Part shown: positions 1-4,979 of the stretch, piece after piece
Numbering within the stretch: position 1 is the stretch's first letter
Layout: each line of letters begins with the position of its first letter
The notes under the pieces: generated by a model
Told to the model about the DNA's origin: nothing
Databases searched by the model: none
What the model saw: the letters and a program-made list of their open reading frames with translations, nothing else
Translations under genes and position numbers: made by a program
Assembly (NCBI GenBank): GCA_947459855.1
Contig: CANHFL010000069.1
Span: forward strand, 1-6,310
Source of the DNA: Planctomycetaceae bacterium
GTDB lineage: Bacteria; Planctomycetota; Phycisphaerae; Phycisphaerales; SM1A02
DNA length: 6,310 bases
Reading direction: 5' to 3'

Positions 1-272
1 ATGTACTCCAGGTCGCTCCGCGAGAGCAGGTAGTTCAGCGGGACGGCCGTGCGCCCGTTCATCCAGCACGCCATCAGCGCGGGCGGGAACAGCCCGGACG
101 TCGGGAGCAGGATGCCGACGTTGCGGGCGCGGCTCTCGGCGGCGACCGCCCGGGCCATGTGCCACGACGCCACCTGCAGCATCAAGCCGGTCCAGGTGCG
201 CTGGTCGTCGGTGACGAGCGGCGCGAACGACTTTCGCGCCAGGGACCACTGGATGGAGCGCAGGAGTGACAT
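1..272 (-). CDS. AMP-binding acyl-CoA synthetase, N-terminal part (partial, cut by left window edge)
   Basis: This open frame starts at the ATG whose complement is at 270-272 and stays open to the left edge, giving 90 residues plus two bases. The segment at about residues 51-90 (NVGILLPTSG, then ALMACWMNGRTAVPLNYLLS) matches the early part of the ANL superfamily: a V-x-I-L-L-P strand, a helix, then a G-x-x-x-V-P-L-N strand. In family members this precedes the ATP-binding P-loop, which would lie outside the window. Such enzymes activate a carboxylate, usually a fatty acid, as acyl-AMP and transfer it to CoA or a carrier protein. Which substrate this one uses cannot be read here. Third positions are almost all G or C, supporting real coding. 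The start has only a weak GGA upstream. It is divergent from the lipoprotein gene, 21 bp away. I am fairly sure of the superfamily, not of the subfamily. Confidence 0.8.
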   Translation of the reverse strand, partial: MSLLRSIQWSLARKSFAPLVTDDQRTWTGLMLQVASWHMARAVAAESRARNVGILLPTSGLFPPALMACWMNGRTAVPLNYLLSRSDLEY

Positions 273-280
273 CGGTCCGG

Positions 281-289
281 CTACGATAG
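281..289. promoter_or_regulatory. Symmetrical -10-like element between divergent genes
   Basis: The nine bases CTACGATAG read as a TACGAT hexamer on the plus strand (282-287) and as TATCGT on the minus strand (288-283). On the plus strand exactly six bases separate the hexamer from the GTG at 294. On the minus strand ten bases separate it from the ATG ending at 272. Both hexamers keep the T-A-n-n-n-T pattern of a sigma-70 -10 box. I found no convincing -35 box on either side. I infer a bidirectional promoter; the sequence alone does not prove it. Confidence 0.4.
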
Positions 290-293
290 CCGC

Positions 294-1112
294 GTGCGAA
301 GGATCGCCACCCCCACCCATGCGCGCGCAGCCAGGACGGCCGCCGCCGCGCTCGTCACCGCCGCCGGCCTGCTGGTGGCCGCGTGCGGACCCGAACCGAC
401 CTCCAACGACCTGGACCGCGCCATGAAGGCGCTGGACGCCAGCCGCTACGACGAGAGCGCGCGCCTGGCGAAGGCCGCACAGGCCGCGTCCAGCGACATG
501 CGCACGCGCCAGGAGGCGGCACTGGTCGCCGGCTGCGCCGAGTACGAACTGGCACGCTGGGACGACGCCAAGGCAAGCCTGGCCGTGGCGGCGAAGAGCG
601 CGGATGCGCGCGTCAGCGGGCGCGCGATGGCCATGCAGGGCGCGGTCGCGGTGAACCAGCAGCGCTGGGACGATGCCGCGCGCCTCTACGGGCAGGCGGC
701 CGACCGGCTCGTGGGCCCCGATGCCGCCCGCGCGCGCGAACAGGCCGCCGATGCACGGCAGATGGCCGAAGCGGGACGGCGGCCCGCCGTGGCGCCGCCC
801 CCGACGGCACCGGCCGCGACGGCCGGCGGCAAGCCCTCCGGCGCTCCCGCACCCGATGCGGGCCGTTGGACGATCGTCGCCGGCACGTTCACCAGCGAGA
901 CCGCCGCGCGCCAGCGCGCCACCACGATCGCGGACGAGGCGAAGCGCGCCGGCCTGACGACGCCCAAGGTGGTGCAGTCCAGCATCGACGGGCGCAGGAT
1001 CTGGATGGTCGAGGTCGGGACCTTCGAAAGCAAGGCGAAGGCCGAGGCCGCCAGGAAGAAGATCCCCGTGACCGATGCGATGGTCGCGCCGCCGCTGTCG
1101 GCGAAGCCCTGA
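294..1112 (+). CDS. SPOR-domain lipoprotein with TPR-like helical region
   Basis: The 272-residue product begins at GTG 294 with a basic N-region, a hydrophobic stretch at about residues 14-30 and a lipobox (L-V-A-A-C) that places the lipidated cysteine at residue 31. The next residue is glycine, not aspartate, which fits outer-membrane sorting if the Lol rule applies. Residues about 38-160 are alanine-rich paired helices of TPR or coiled type (for example RYDESARLAK and RWDDAARLYG). A proline/alanine/glycine linker follows at 161-190. The C-terminus (191-268) has the SPOR pattern: RWTIVAGTF, an amphipathic helix, then RIWMVEVGTF and a second helix. SPOR domains generally bind denuded peptidoglycan glycan, often at the septum, so a periplasmic envelope or division role is likely. 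There is no clear Shine-Dalgarno; the -10-like element six bases upstream suggests a leaderless mRNA. Confidence 0.85.
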   Translation: MRRIATPTHARAARTAAAALVTAAGLLVAACGPEPTSNDLDRAMKALDASRYDESARLAKAAQAASSDMRTRQEAALVAGCAEYELARWDDAKASLAVAAKSADARVSGRAMAMQGAVAVNQQRWDDAARLYGQAADRLVGPDAARAREQAADARQMAEAGRRPAVAPPPTAPAATAGGKPSGAPAPDAGRWTIVAGTFTSETAARQRATTIADEAKRAGLTTPKVVQSSIDGRRIWMVEVGTFESKAKAEAARKKIPVTDAMVAPPLSAKP

Positions 1113-1148
1113 TGCGCCGGATGCGCGGCGCCGCACCGTCGGCCACGC

Positions 1149-1535
1149 TCACTCGTCCACGTTGATCAGGAACGTCGCGGCGTGCTCGAAGTAGCGCACC
1201 ATCTCGGTGCGTTCGGGCTCCGGGATCTGCGCGTCCTCCAGCGCCCCCAGCATCGTGGCGACCCAGGCGTTGCGTTCGGCGACGCCGATCCGGAACTGCA
1301 TGTGGCGCATGCGCAGCCGCGGGTGCCCCTTGCGCTGGCTGTAGATGCCGGGGCCGCCGAAGTACTGGATCAGGAATTCCGCCTGGTTGCGGATCGGCTC
1401 CTCGAGGTCCTCCGGGAACATCGGGCGCAGGGTCGGATGCGCATCGATCCGCGCATAGAACGCCCGCGCGATGCGCCAGAAGGGCTCCGGGCCGCCCAGC
1501 CGCCCGAAGATGGTGCGCGGGTCGGCCTCGTTCAT
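1149..1535 (-). CDS. Group 2 truncated haemoglobin (trHbO-like)
   Basis: The 128-residue product fits the roughly 120-135 residue truncated globin fold. Key positions visible by comparison with mycobacterial GlbO are Tyr27 (B10, in AFYARI), Phe40 (CD1, in MFPEDL), the YFGGP turn at 58-62, the segment GHPRLRMRH with proximal His78 (F8), and Trp91 (G8, in ERNAW), the hallmark of group 2. These residues indicate a haem-binding cytosolic protein that binds O2 and probably handles NO or peroxide. The physiological role varies across the family and cannot be decided here. The start at 1535 gives the usual N-terminus; the frame is open much further upstream, but that stretch lies opposite the neighbouring plus-strand gene. 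Its 5' end faces that gene across 34 bp, and its 3' end faces the SPOR lipoprotein across 36 bp. Confidence 0.93.
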   Translation of the reverse strand: MNEADPRTIFGRLGGPEPFWRIARAFYARIDAHPTLRPMFPEDLEEPIRNQAEFLIQYFGGPGIYSQRKGHPRLRMRHMQFRIGVAERNAWVATMLGALEDAQIPEPERTEMVRYFEHAATFLINVDE

Positions 1536-1569
1536 TGGTTCGCCGTTGGGCATGCCGTATCGTAGGGAC
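1535..1569. promoter_or_regulatory. Divergent promoter region between globin and helical-repeat gene
   Basis: On the plus strand TTGGTT (1535-1540), a 17-base spacer and TATCGT (1558-1563) form a sigma-70-like promoter. The hexamer is followed after exactly six bases by the ATG at 1570, so the transcript would start at or next to the start codon. The same bases read on the minus strand as TACGAT (1564-1559), 23 bases from the globin ATG. I saw no good -35 for the globin direction. The bases between 1552 and 1569 (ATG CCG TAT CGT AGG GAC) have codon use unlike the gene body, which argues against a start at 1552. Confidence 0.45.
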
Positions 1570-2604
1570 ATGGAGCGGGCCGCCCAGTCGATCGTGGTGC
1601 TTGCGGTGCTCGCGCTCGGCGCCGGCCCCGGCGCGGCGCGCGTCGCAGCCACGCCGCCCGCGGGCGCCATCACCGGCGAGAAGCCCGCCGACCTGCGGCG
1701 CGACCGCGTGCCCGCGATCCTGCTGAAGCCGATCCCCGGGACCGGCGCCGTGCCGCGCATGGCCCCGTCCCGCCGCCCGGCGGCCTCGCCCGGCGAGCGC
1801 GAGGCGTACGAGGCGCAGTTCCGCTCGCTGCGCATGCGGCACTTCCAGGGCAGCGGACCGCAGCGCGCGGCGGGGCTCGAGGCGGTGCGCGCGATCCGCG
1901 ACCCCAAGGCCTTCGAAGCGCTGTGGAACGTGATGCAGGCAGAGAAGGACGACGTCCGCCTGGCGGCGCTCGACGCATTCGCCGCAGGCCGCGACGAGGG
2001 CCAGTACCGGCTGGCGTGGATCGCCATCCACGATGCCGACAAGGCGATCCGCGGCGAAGCGACGCGGCGCATCGTGCGCCCGCCGTCGCAGGCCGTCCTG
2101 GCCGCGATCGACGAGGGCCTGCGGGCGGAGAATTCCGACTGGATCGACCAGGCCGGGCTGCTGGCGGGAGCCGTGCACGCCATCGAGGCCATCCCCGGGC
2201 TGATCTTCGCGCAGTTCGCGAACGGCCAGACCGACGGCAGCGTGCGTGAAGGCCGCAGCCTGGCGTGGATCGCGATCGGCAAGGTGCGCAGCTACGTGCA
2301 GAACGTGATCCCCGTGGTCGGCGACAACTCGGGGGCGTTCCAGCCGGTGATTGGCCAGGTCATCGAGGGCGCCGTGCTCGAGATCGCCGGCTGCAACGTC
2401 ACGATCTACCACGGTGACGTGCACGATTCGCTCGTCTCCATGACGACCTACGACTCGGGCACCGAGACCGCGCAGCTGGGGTGGGACATGCGCGCGTGGT
2501 GGCAGTGGTTCAACACGCAGTACGTGCCGCTGAAGCAGCGCGAGGACGAGGTGCTGGCGAAGGCCGTGCCCGCGGCGCCGGGCGGGGCCGCGGCGCCCAA
2601 GTGA
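1570..2604 (+). CDS. Predicted secreted helical-repeat (HEAT-like) protein
   Basis: The 344-residue product opens with a hydrophobic segment (about residues 7-20, SIVVLAVLALGAG) and a small-residue region ending near AARVAA, consistent with a Sec signal peptide cleaved around residue 27. A basic, proline-rich stretch (40-75) follows. Residues about 80-240 look like paired amphipathic helices of the HEAT/armadillo type (RAAGLEAVRAIRDPKAFEAL, VRLAALDAFA, AIRGEATRRI, RSLAWIAIGKV). The C-terminal third (about 245-320) seems to hold a beta-rich segment and an aromatic cluster (RAWWQWFNTQY), and the tail is alanine/proline-rich. I do not recognise a named family and see no catalytic motif, so a periplasmic scaffold or binding role is only an inference. 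ATG 1552 is an alternative start; 1570 fits codon use and promoter spacing better. Its stop is one base from the convergent aminotransferase stop. Confidence 0.8.
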   Translation: MERAAQSIVVLAVLALGAGPGAARVAATPPAGAITGEKPADLRRDRVPAILLKPIPGTGAVPRMAPSRRPAASPGEREAYEAQFRSLRMRHFQGSGPQRAAGLEAVRAIRDPKAFEALWNVMQAEKDDVRLAALDAFAAGRDEGQYRLAWIAIHDADKAIRGEATRRIVRPPSQAVLAAIDEGLRAENSDWIDQAGLLAGAVHAIEAIPGLIFAQFANGQTDGSVREGRSLAWIAIGKVRSYVQNVIPVVGDNSGAFQPVIGQVIEGAVLEIAGCNVTIYHGDVHDSLVSMTTYDSGTETAQLGWDMRAWWQWFNTQYVPLKQREDEVLAKAVPAAPGGAAAPK

Positions 2605-2605
2605 C

Positions 2606-3808
2606 TCACGCGCGGCGCGCGTGCTCCAGCACGGCCTGCGCCAGCTGCTCGTACTGCTCGGCGCGATTGTAGACCTGCGCCGACGCGCGCGCGTGCCAGC
2701 GGCCGCCGAAGTCGATGATCGGGATCTCGATGCGGTCCTCGGCGTAGAGCGCCTTCTGGAAGTCCATCGGCGTGGCGTAGCGCGCGGGGATCTCGGCGGG
2801 CAGCGGCACGGTGGCCATGAAGCCAAGCATCGAGTGGTCGGCGGGCGAGATCGGCTCGACCTCCCAGCGCTCGCACCACAGGCGGTGCGCCCACGCGGCC
2901 ATCTGGCGGTTGTGCGCGCGCACGCGATCCCAGCCGAACTGCCCCATGAAGTCGATCGCCTGCCCGCTGACCGCCCACGCGGCCAGGTCACGGGTGCCCT
3001 GCCAGTCGAATTCGCGCACGAAGCCCTGGTCCAGGAAGTGGCTGATCGTCACGGGGTGGATGTCCGCGCGGCGCTCGGGCGCCACCCACAGCACCGCCGA
3101 GCCCTTCGGCGCGCACGGCCACTTGTGCAGGTTGCCCGTCCAGTACGTGCAGCCGATCGCGTCGACATCGACGTCCAGCATGCCGGGCACGTGCGCGCCG
3201 TCCACCAGCAGCTCGATGTTCCGCGCGCGGCACTCGCGCGCCAGCTGCTCAACCGGGAAGATCAGCGCGGTCGGGCTGGTGATCTGGTCGACCACCACGA
3301 GGCGCGTGCGCGGGTTCATCGCGGCGACCAGCGCGTCGACGACGTCCTGCGGTCGGTGGATCGGCAGCGGCACGGACACCTCGACGTACTCCGCACCGGT
3401 CTGGCGGCCGCGGTACTTCATCGCGTTGCGCACCGCGTTGTAGACGTGCGAGGTCGTCAGCATCTGATCGCCGGGACGGAAATCGAGCGACCGCAGCACG
3501 GCGTTCACGCCCTCGGTGGCGTTGGTCACGAAGCCGAAGGAGTCGGGCGCGATGCCCAGGAACGCCGCCACGCGCTCGCGCGCGGGCAGGATCACCTCCT
3601 GGATGCGGCGGTCGATGAACTCGATCGGACGGCCCTCGATCCGGTCCTGGACCGCGATGAAGGCCTCGCGGATGGCCCTGGGGACCGCGCCGAAGCTGCC
3701 GTGGTTCAGGAACGTGTAGGACGGGTCGAGCGCCCACAGGCGATCCAGGCGCGGCGCGAGGGGCGCTGGCGGGGCGGCAATCACGGTCGGGTGGCCGGTT
3801 GAGGACAT
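2606..3808 (-). CDS. Class V PLP-dependent aminotransferase, isopenicillin N epimerase-like
   Basis: The 400-residue product has the full length and motif order of the CefD-like class V (fold type I) family. It has FLNHGSFGAVP near residue 33, the TNATEGVN cofactor-phosphate region at about 95-102, VDQITSPTA at 173-181, DGAHVPGMLDVDVDAIG with Asp203 expected to bind the pyridine nitrogen, GNLHKWPCAPKG with Lys229 as the Schiff-base lysine, and ARASAQVYN with Arg374 as the likely substrate-carboxylate arginine. Family members include isopenicillin N epimerases, cysteine desulfurase-like enzymes and many unassigned ones. No beta-lactam genes lie nearby, so epimerase activity should not be assumed. 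The start at 3808 matches the usual family N-terminus; the frame continues upstream only as shadow of the lexA-side genes. A TACCGT hexamer lies six bases before the ATG. Confidence 0.9.
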   Translation of the reverse strand: MSSTGHPTVIAAPPAPLAPRLDRLWALDPSYTFLNHGSFGAVPRAIREAFIAVQDRIEGRPIEFIDRRIQEVILPARERVAAFLGIAPDSFGFVTNATEGVNAVLRSLDFRPGDQMLTTSHVYNAVRNAMKYRGRQTGAEYVEVSVPLPIHRPQDVVDALVAAMNPRTRLVVVDQITSPTALIFPVEQLARECRARNIELLVDGAHVPGMLDVDVDAIGCTYWTGNLHKWPCAPKGSAVLWVAPERRADIHPVTISHFLDQGFVREFDWQGTRDLAAWAVSGQAIDFMGQFGWDRVRAHNRQMAAWAHRLWCERWEVEPISPADHSMLGFMATVPLPAEIPARYATPMDFQKALYAEDRIEIPIIDFGGRWHARASAQVYNRAEQYEQLAQAVLEHARRA

Positions 3809-3814
3809 GCCCGA

Positions 3815-3843
3815 ACGGTACTGCAGACGGGGCGCCGATAAAA
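3815..3843 (-). promoter_or_regulatory. Putative promoter of the aminotransferase gene
   Basis: Read on the minus strand, TTTTAT (3843-3838), a 17-base spacer and TACCGT (3820-3815) resemble weak -35 and -10 boxes. Six bases then lead to the ATG at 3808. The -35 match is poor (three of six), and the call rests mainly on the spacing it shares with two other genes in the window. Confidence 0.35.
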
Positions 3844-3847
3844 CCGT

Positions 3848-3860
3848 GCGGAATTTCCGC
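3848..3860. promoter_or_regulatory. Perfect 13-bp palindrome, candidate operator
   Basis: GCGGAA, a single central T, then TTCCGC form a perfect inverted repeat. It lies between the two divergent -35-like boxes (3838-3843 for the aminotransferase, 3869-3874 for the lexA side) in the most AT-rich part of the window. The position suits a dimeric regulator acting on one or both promoters. The protein that would bind it is unknown. Confidence 0.4.
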
Positions 3861-3868
3861 CTGAGGGC

Positions 3869-3897
3869 TTGGATTCGGTCTCCGTTCGCACTAACAT
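3869..3897 (+). promoter_or_regulatory. Putative sigma-70-type promoter of the small gene-lexA unit
   Basis: TTGGAT (3869-3874), a 17-base spacer and TAACAT (3892-3897) give a -35/-10 pair at canonical spacing, matching three and four consensus positions. The transcript would start near 3904, leaving a leader of about 95 bases before the ATG at 3999. The -10 box lies inside an inverted repeat, GTTCG (3884-3888) and CGAAC (3902-3906), which could be an operator for LexA autoregulation. Confidence 0.5.
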
Positions 3898-3906
3898 CCG
3901 CCGAAC
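3884..3906. promoter_or_regulatory. Inverted repeat GTTCG-N13-CGAAC around the -10 box, candidate LexA operator
   Basis: Two perfect five-base half-sites are centred on base 3895, inside the proposed -10 box. A repressor bound here would block the promoter, as expected for an autoregulated lexA. The half-site sequence recalls known GAAC/GTTC-type LexA boxes, but the spacing is not one I recognise, and no second copy in the window supports it. Confidence 0.3.
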
Positions 3907-3913
3907 AAAATCT

Positions 3914-3935
3914 GCAGGCGAGCAAGGACGCCTGC
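3914..3935 (+). other. Leader stem-loop upstream of the small gene and lexA
   Basis: GCAGGCG (3914-3920) and CGCCTGC (3929-3935) form a perfect seven-base stem with the loop AGCAAGGA. It falls within the predicted 5' leader, about 10 bases after the inferred transcription start. No T-run follows, so it is not an intrinsic terminator. It could stabilise the leader or be a protein-binding site in DNA. Confidence 0.35.
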
Positions 3936-3998
3936 CGACAACCAAACAGACGCCGAACTGTCCGGTCCGGCGCAGCAACCCGAAACGAGGCCAACGCC

Positions 3999-4454
3999 AT
4001 GAAGCTCCTTGCCACGATCCGCTCGCTCCTCGCCCCCGCCACCGACGACTGCCCGCTGGTCGTCCTCGGACCCGGAGGCGACTTCACCGAGCACGTCGTC
4101 GCCCGCGACGGCGCCCTCGTGACCGTCTCGCCCGCGTGCCACAGCCTGCAGGAGTCGGACCTGCGGCTGCGCACGCGCCGGCACCGCCTCTCGCGCTTCC
4201 TGGCCAGCCAGGCCGATCCTGTCACCGACCGCCCCATCACCCGGAACCACCATGAACCTCACGCCACGACAGCTGCAGATCTTCGAGTTCATCCGCGACT
4301 TCCGCACGACGAACGGCTTCTCGCCGACGATGCAGGAGATCGCCGACGCGGTCGGCGTCAGCAAGGTCACGATCTTCGAGCACGTCGAGGCGCTCGTGAA
4401 GAAGGGCGCGCTCACGCGCGACCGGAACCTGGCTCGCTCTTTGTCGATTGCTGA
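3999..4454 (+). CDS. Small unknown protein upstream of and overlapping lexA
   Basis: An ATG at 3999 is preceded by GAGG (3987-3990) at eight-base spacing, the best Shine-Dalgarno in the window. The first 70-75 codons have almost only G or C in third position and an ordinary residue mix. The other frames there are arginine/proline-rich shadows, so this frame is very likely coding. The product is 151 residues: a hydrophobic/basic start (MKLLATIRSLLAP), a probable beta-rich core (PLVVLGPGGDF, EHVVARDGALVTVS), then a basic segment (DLRLRTRRHRLSRFL). No stop occurs before lexA starts at codon 85. The remaining 67 codons run inside lexA out of frame, and their arginine-rich content looks like an uninformative overlap tail. 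I recognise no family. Position suggests cotranscription with lexA and possible SOS control. A sequencing indel hiding an earlier stop is an alternative explanation. Confidence 0.6.
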   Translation: MKLLATIRSLLAPATDDCPLVVLGPGGDFTEHVVARDGALVTVSPACHSLQESDLRLRTRRHRLSRFLASQADPVTDRPITRNHHEPHATTAADLRVHPRLPHDERLLADDAGDRRRGRRQQGHDLRARRGAREEGRAHARPEPGSLFVDC

Positions 4455-4923
4455 CGACGTCCAGCTCCCGCACGAGGAGCGCACGTTCCAGATCGAGTCG
4501 GCGCGCACCGCCACGAAGGCGATGCCCGGCGCCCTGCCCCTCCAGTTCCCGCTGGTGGGCAAGATCGCCGCCGGCGCGCCCATCGAGAAGTTCGAGCAGG
4601 ACGAGACGCTGCGCCTCGAGGACCTCTTCGGCCCACGCCGCGGCCAGTCGGCCGGGATGTTCGCGCTGCAGGTCGACGGCTGGTCGATGCGCGACGAGGG
4701 CATCTTCGACGGCGACTACGTCATCGTCGAGAGCCGCAACGTCGCCAAGAACGGCGAGCGCGTGGTGGCCCTGCTGCCGAACGGCGAGACCACGCTCAAG
4801 ACGTTCTTCAAGGAGCGCGACGGACGCATCCGCCTGCAGCCCGCGAACCCGGACTTCGAACCGATCATCGTGGACGACTGCCAGATCCAAGGCGTCGTGG
4901 TGGGCGTGATGCGGCGGTACTGA
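4252..4923 (+). CDS. lexA: LexA repressor, SOS regulator and self-cleaving S24 protease
   Basis: The 223-residue product is somewhat longer than E. coli LexA (202). Residues 1-65 form the winged helix-turn-helix (LTPRQLQIFEFI, SPTMQEIADAVGVSKVTIFEHV, then the wing). After a linker with roughly 15 extra residues, the S24 domain carries the cleavage site Ala107-Gly108 (in VGKIAAGAPI), catalytic Ser145 (in DGWSMRDEGIFDGD) and catalytic Lys183 (in ETTLKTFF). All elements for RecA-stimulated autocleavage are present, so it should repress DNA-damage genes in undamaged cells. The recognition helix differs from the E. coli type, so its operator need not be the CTGT-N8-ACAG box. The start has only a weak GGA upstream and lies inside the small upstream gene, suggesting translational coupling or shared transcription. 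A hairpin terminator follows. Confidence 0.95.
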   Translation: MNLTPRQLQIFEFIRDFRTTNGFSPTMQEIADAVGVSKVTIFEHVEALVKKGALTRDRNLARSLSIADDVQLPHEERTFQIESARTATKAMPGALPLQFPLVGKIAAGAPIEKFEQDETLRLEDLFGPRRGQSAGMFALQVDGWSMRDEGIFDGDYVIVESRNVAKNGERVVALLPNGETTLKTFFKERDGRIRLQPANPDFEPIIVDDCQIQGVVVGVMRRY

Positions 4924-4949
4924 GCCGCGCGCCCCGTGCAAGGCACCAC

Positions 4950-4979
4950 GCAGCCGCCTCCGGGCGGCTGCCTTTACTT
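4950..4979 (+). terminator. Intrinsic terminator after lexA
   Basis: GCAGCCGCC (4950-4958) and GGCGGCTGC (4963-4971) pair perfectly over nine bases around the loop TCCG, which with its closing C-G pair is a UNCG-type stable tetraloop. A T-rich stretch (CTTTACTT) follows on the plus strand, so it terminates lexA. It sits between two convergent stops and abuts the trpA stop. On the minus strand no T-run follows the stem, so it would be weaker for trpA. Confidence 0.75.

Noticed and set aside
1114..1131. Six-base stem GCGCCG/CGGCGC between the SPOR lipoprotein and globin stops
   Set aside because: The stem is short with no T-run on either side, and such stems arise by chance at this GC content.
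1536..2282. N-terminal extension of the globin frame upstream of 1535
   Set aside because: The extension is antisense to the helical-repeat gene, has low-complexity composition and would give a globin three times the family length.
889..2991. Very long minus-strand open frame (about 700 codons) through the globin and helical-repeat genes
   Set aside because: Its product is arginine/alanine/proline-rich, matches nothing and lies opposite or out of frame with recognisable genes; it is a GC-rich shadow.
2621..3802. Plus-strand open frame of 393 codons opposite the aminotransferase
   Set aside because: It mirrors the codon bias of the aminotransferase, and its histidine/arginine/alanine-rich product matches no family.
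3809..3998. E. coli-type (CTGT-N8-ACAG) or Gram-positive-type (CGAAC-N4-GTTCG) LexA box
   Set aside because: Neither pattern occurs in the lexA upstream region, so only the weaker GTTCG-N13-CGAAC candidate is listed.
3809..4240. 144-codon upstream extension of the aminotransferase frame
   Set aside because: The family N-terminus fits a start at 3808. The extension crosses promoter-like DNA and lies antisense to the small gene.
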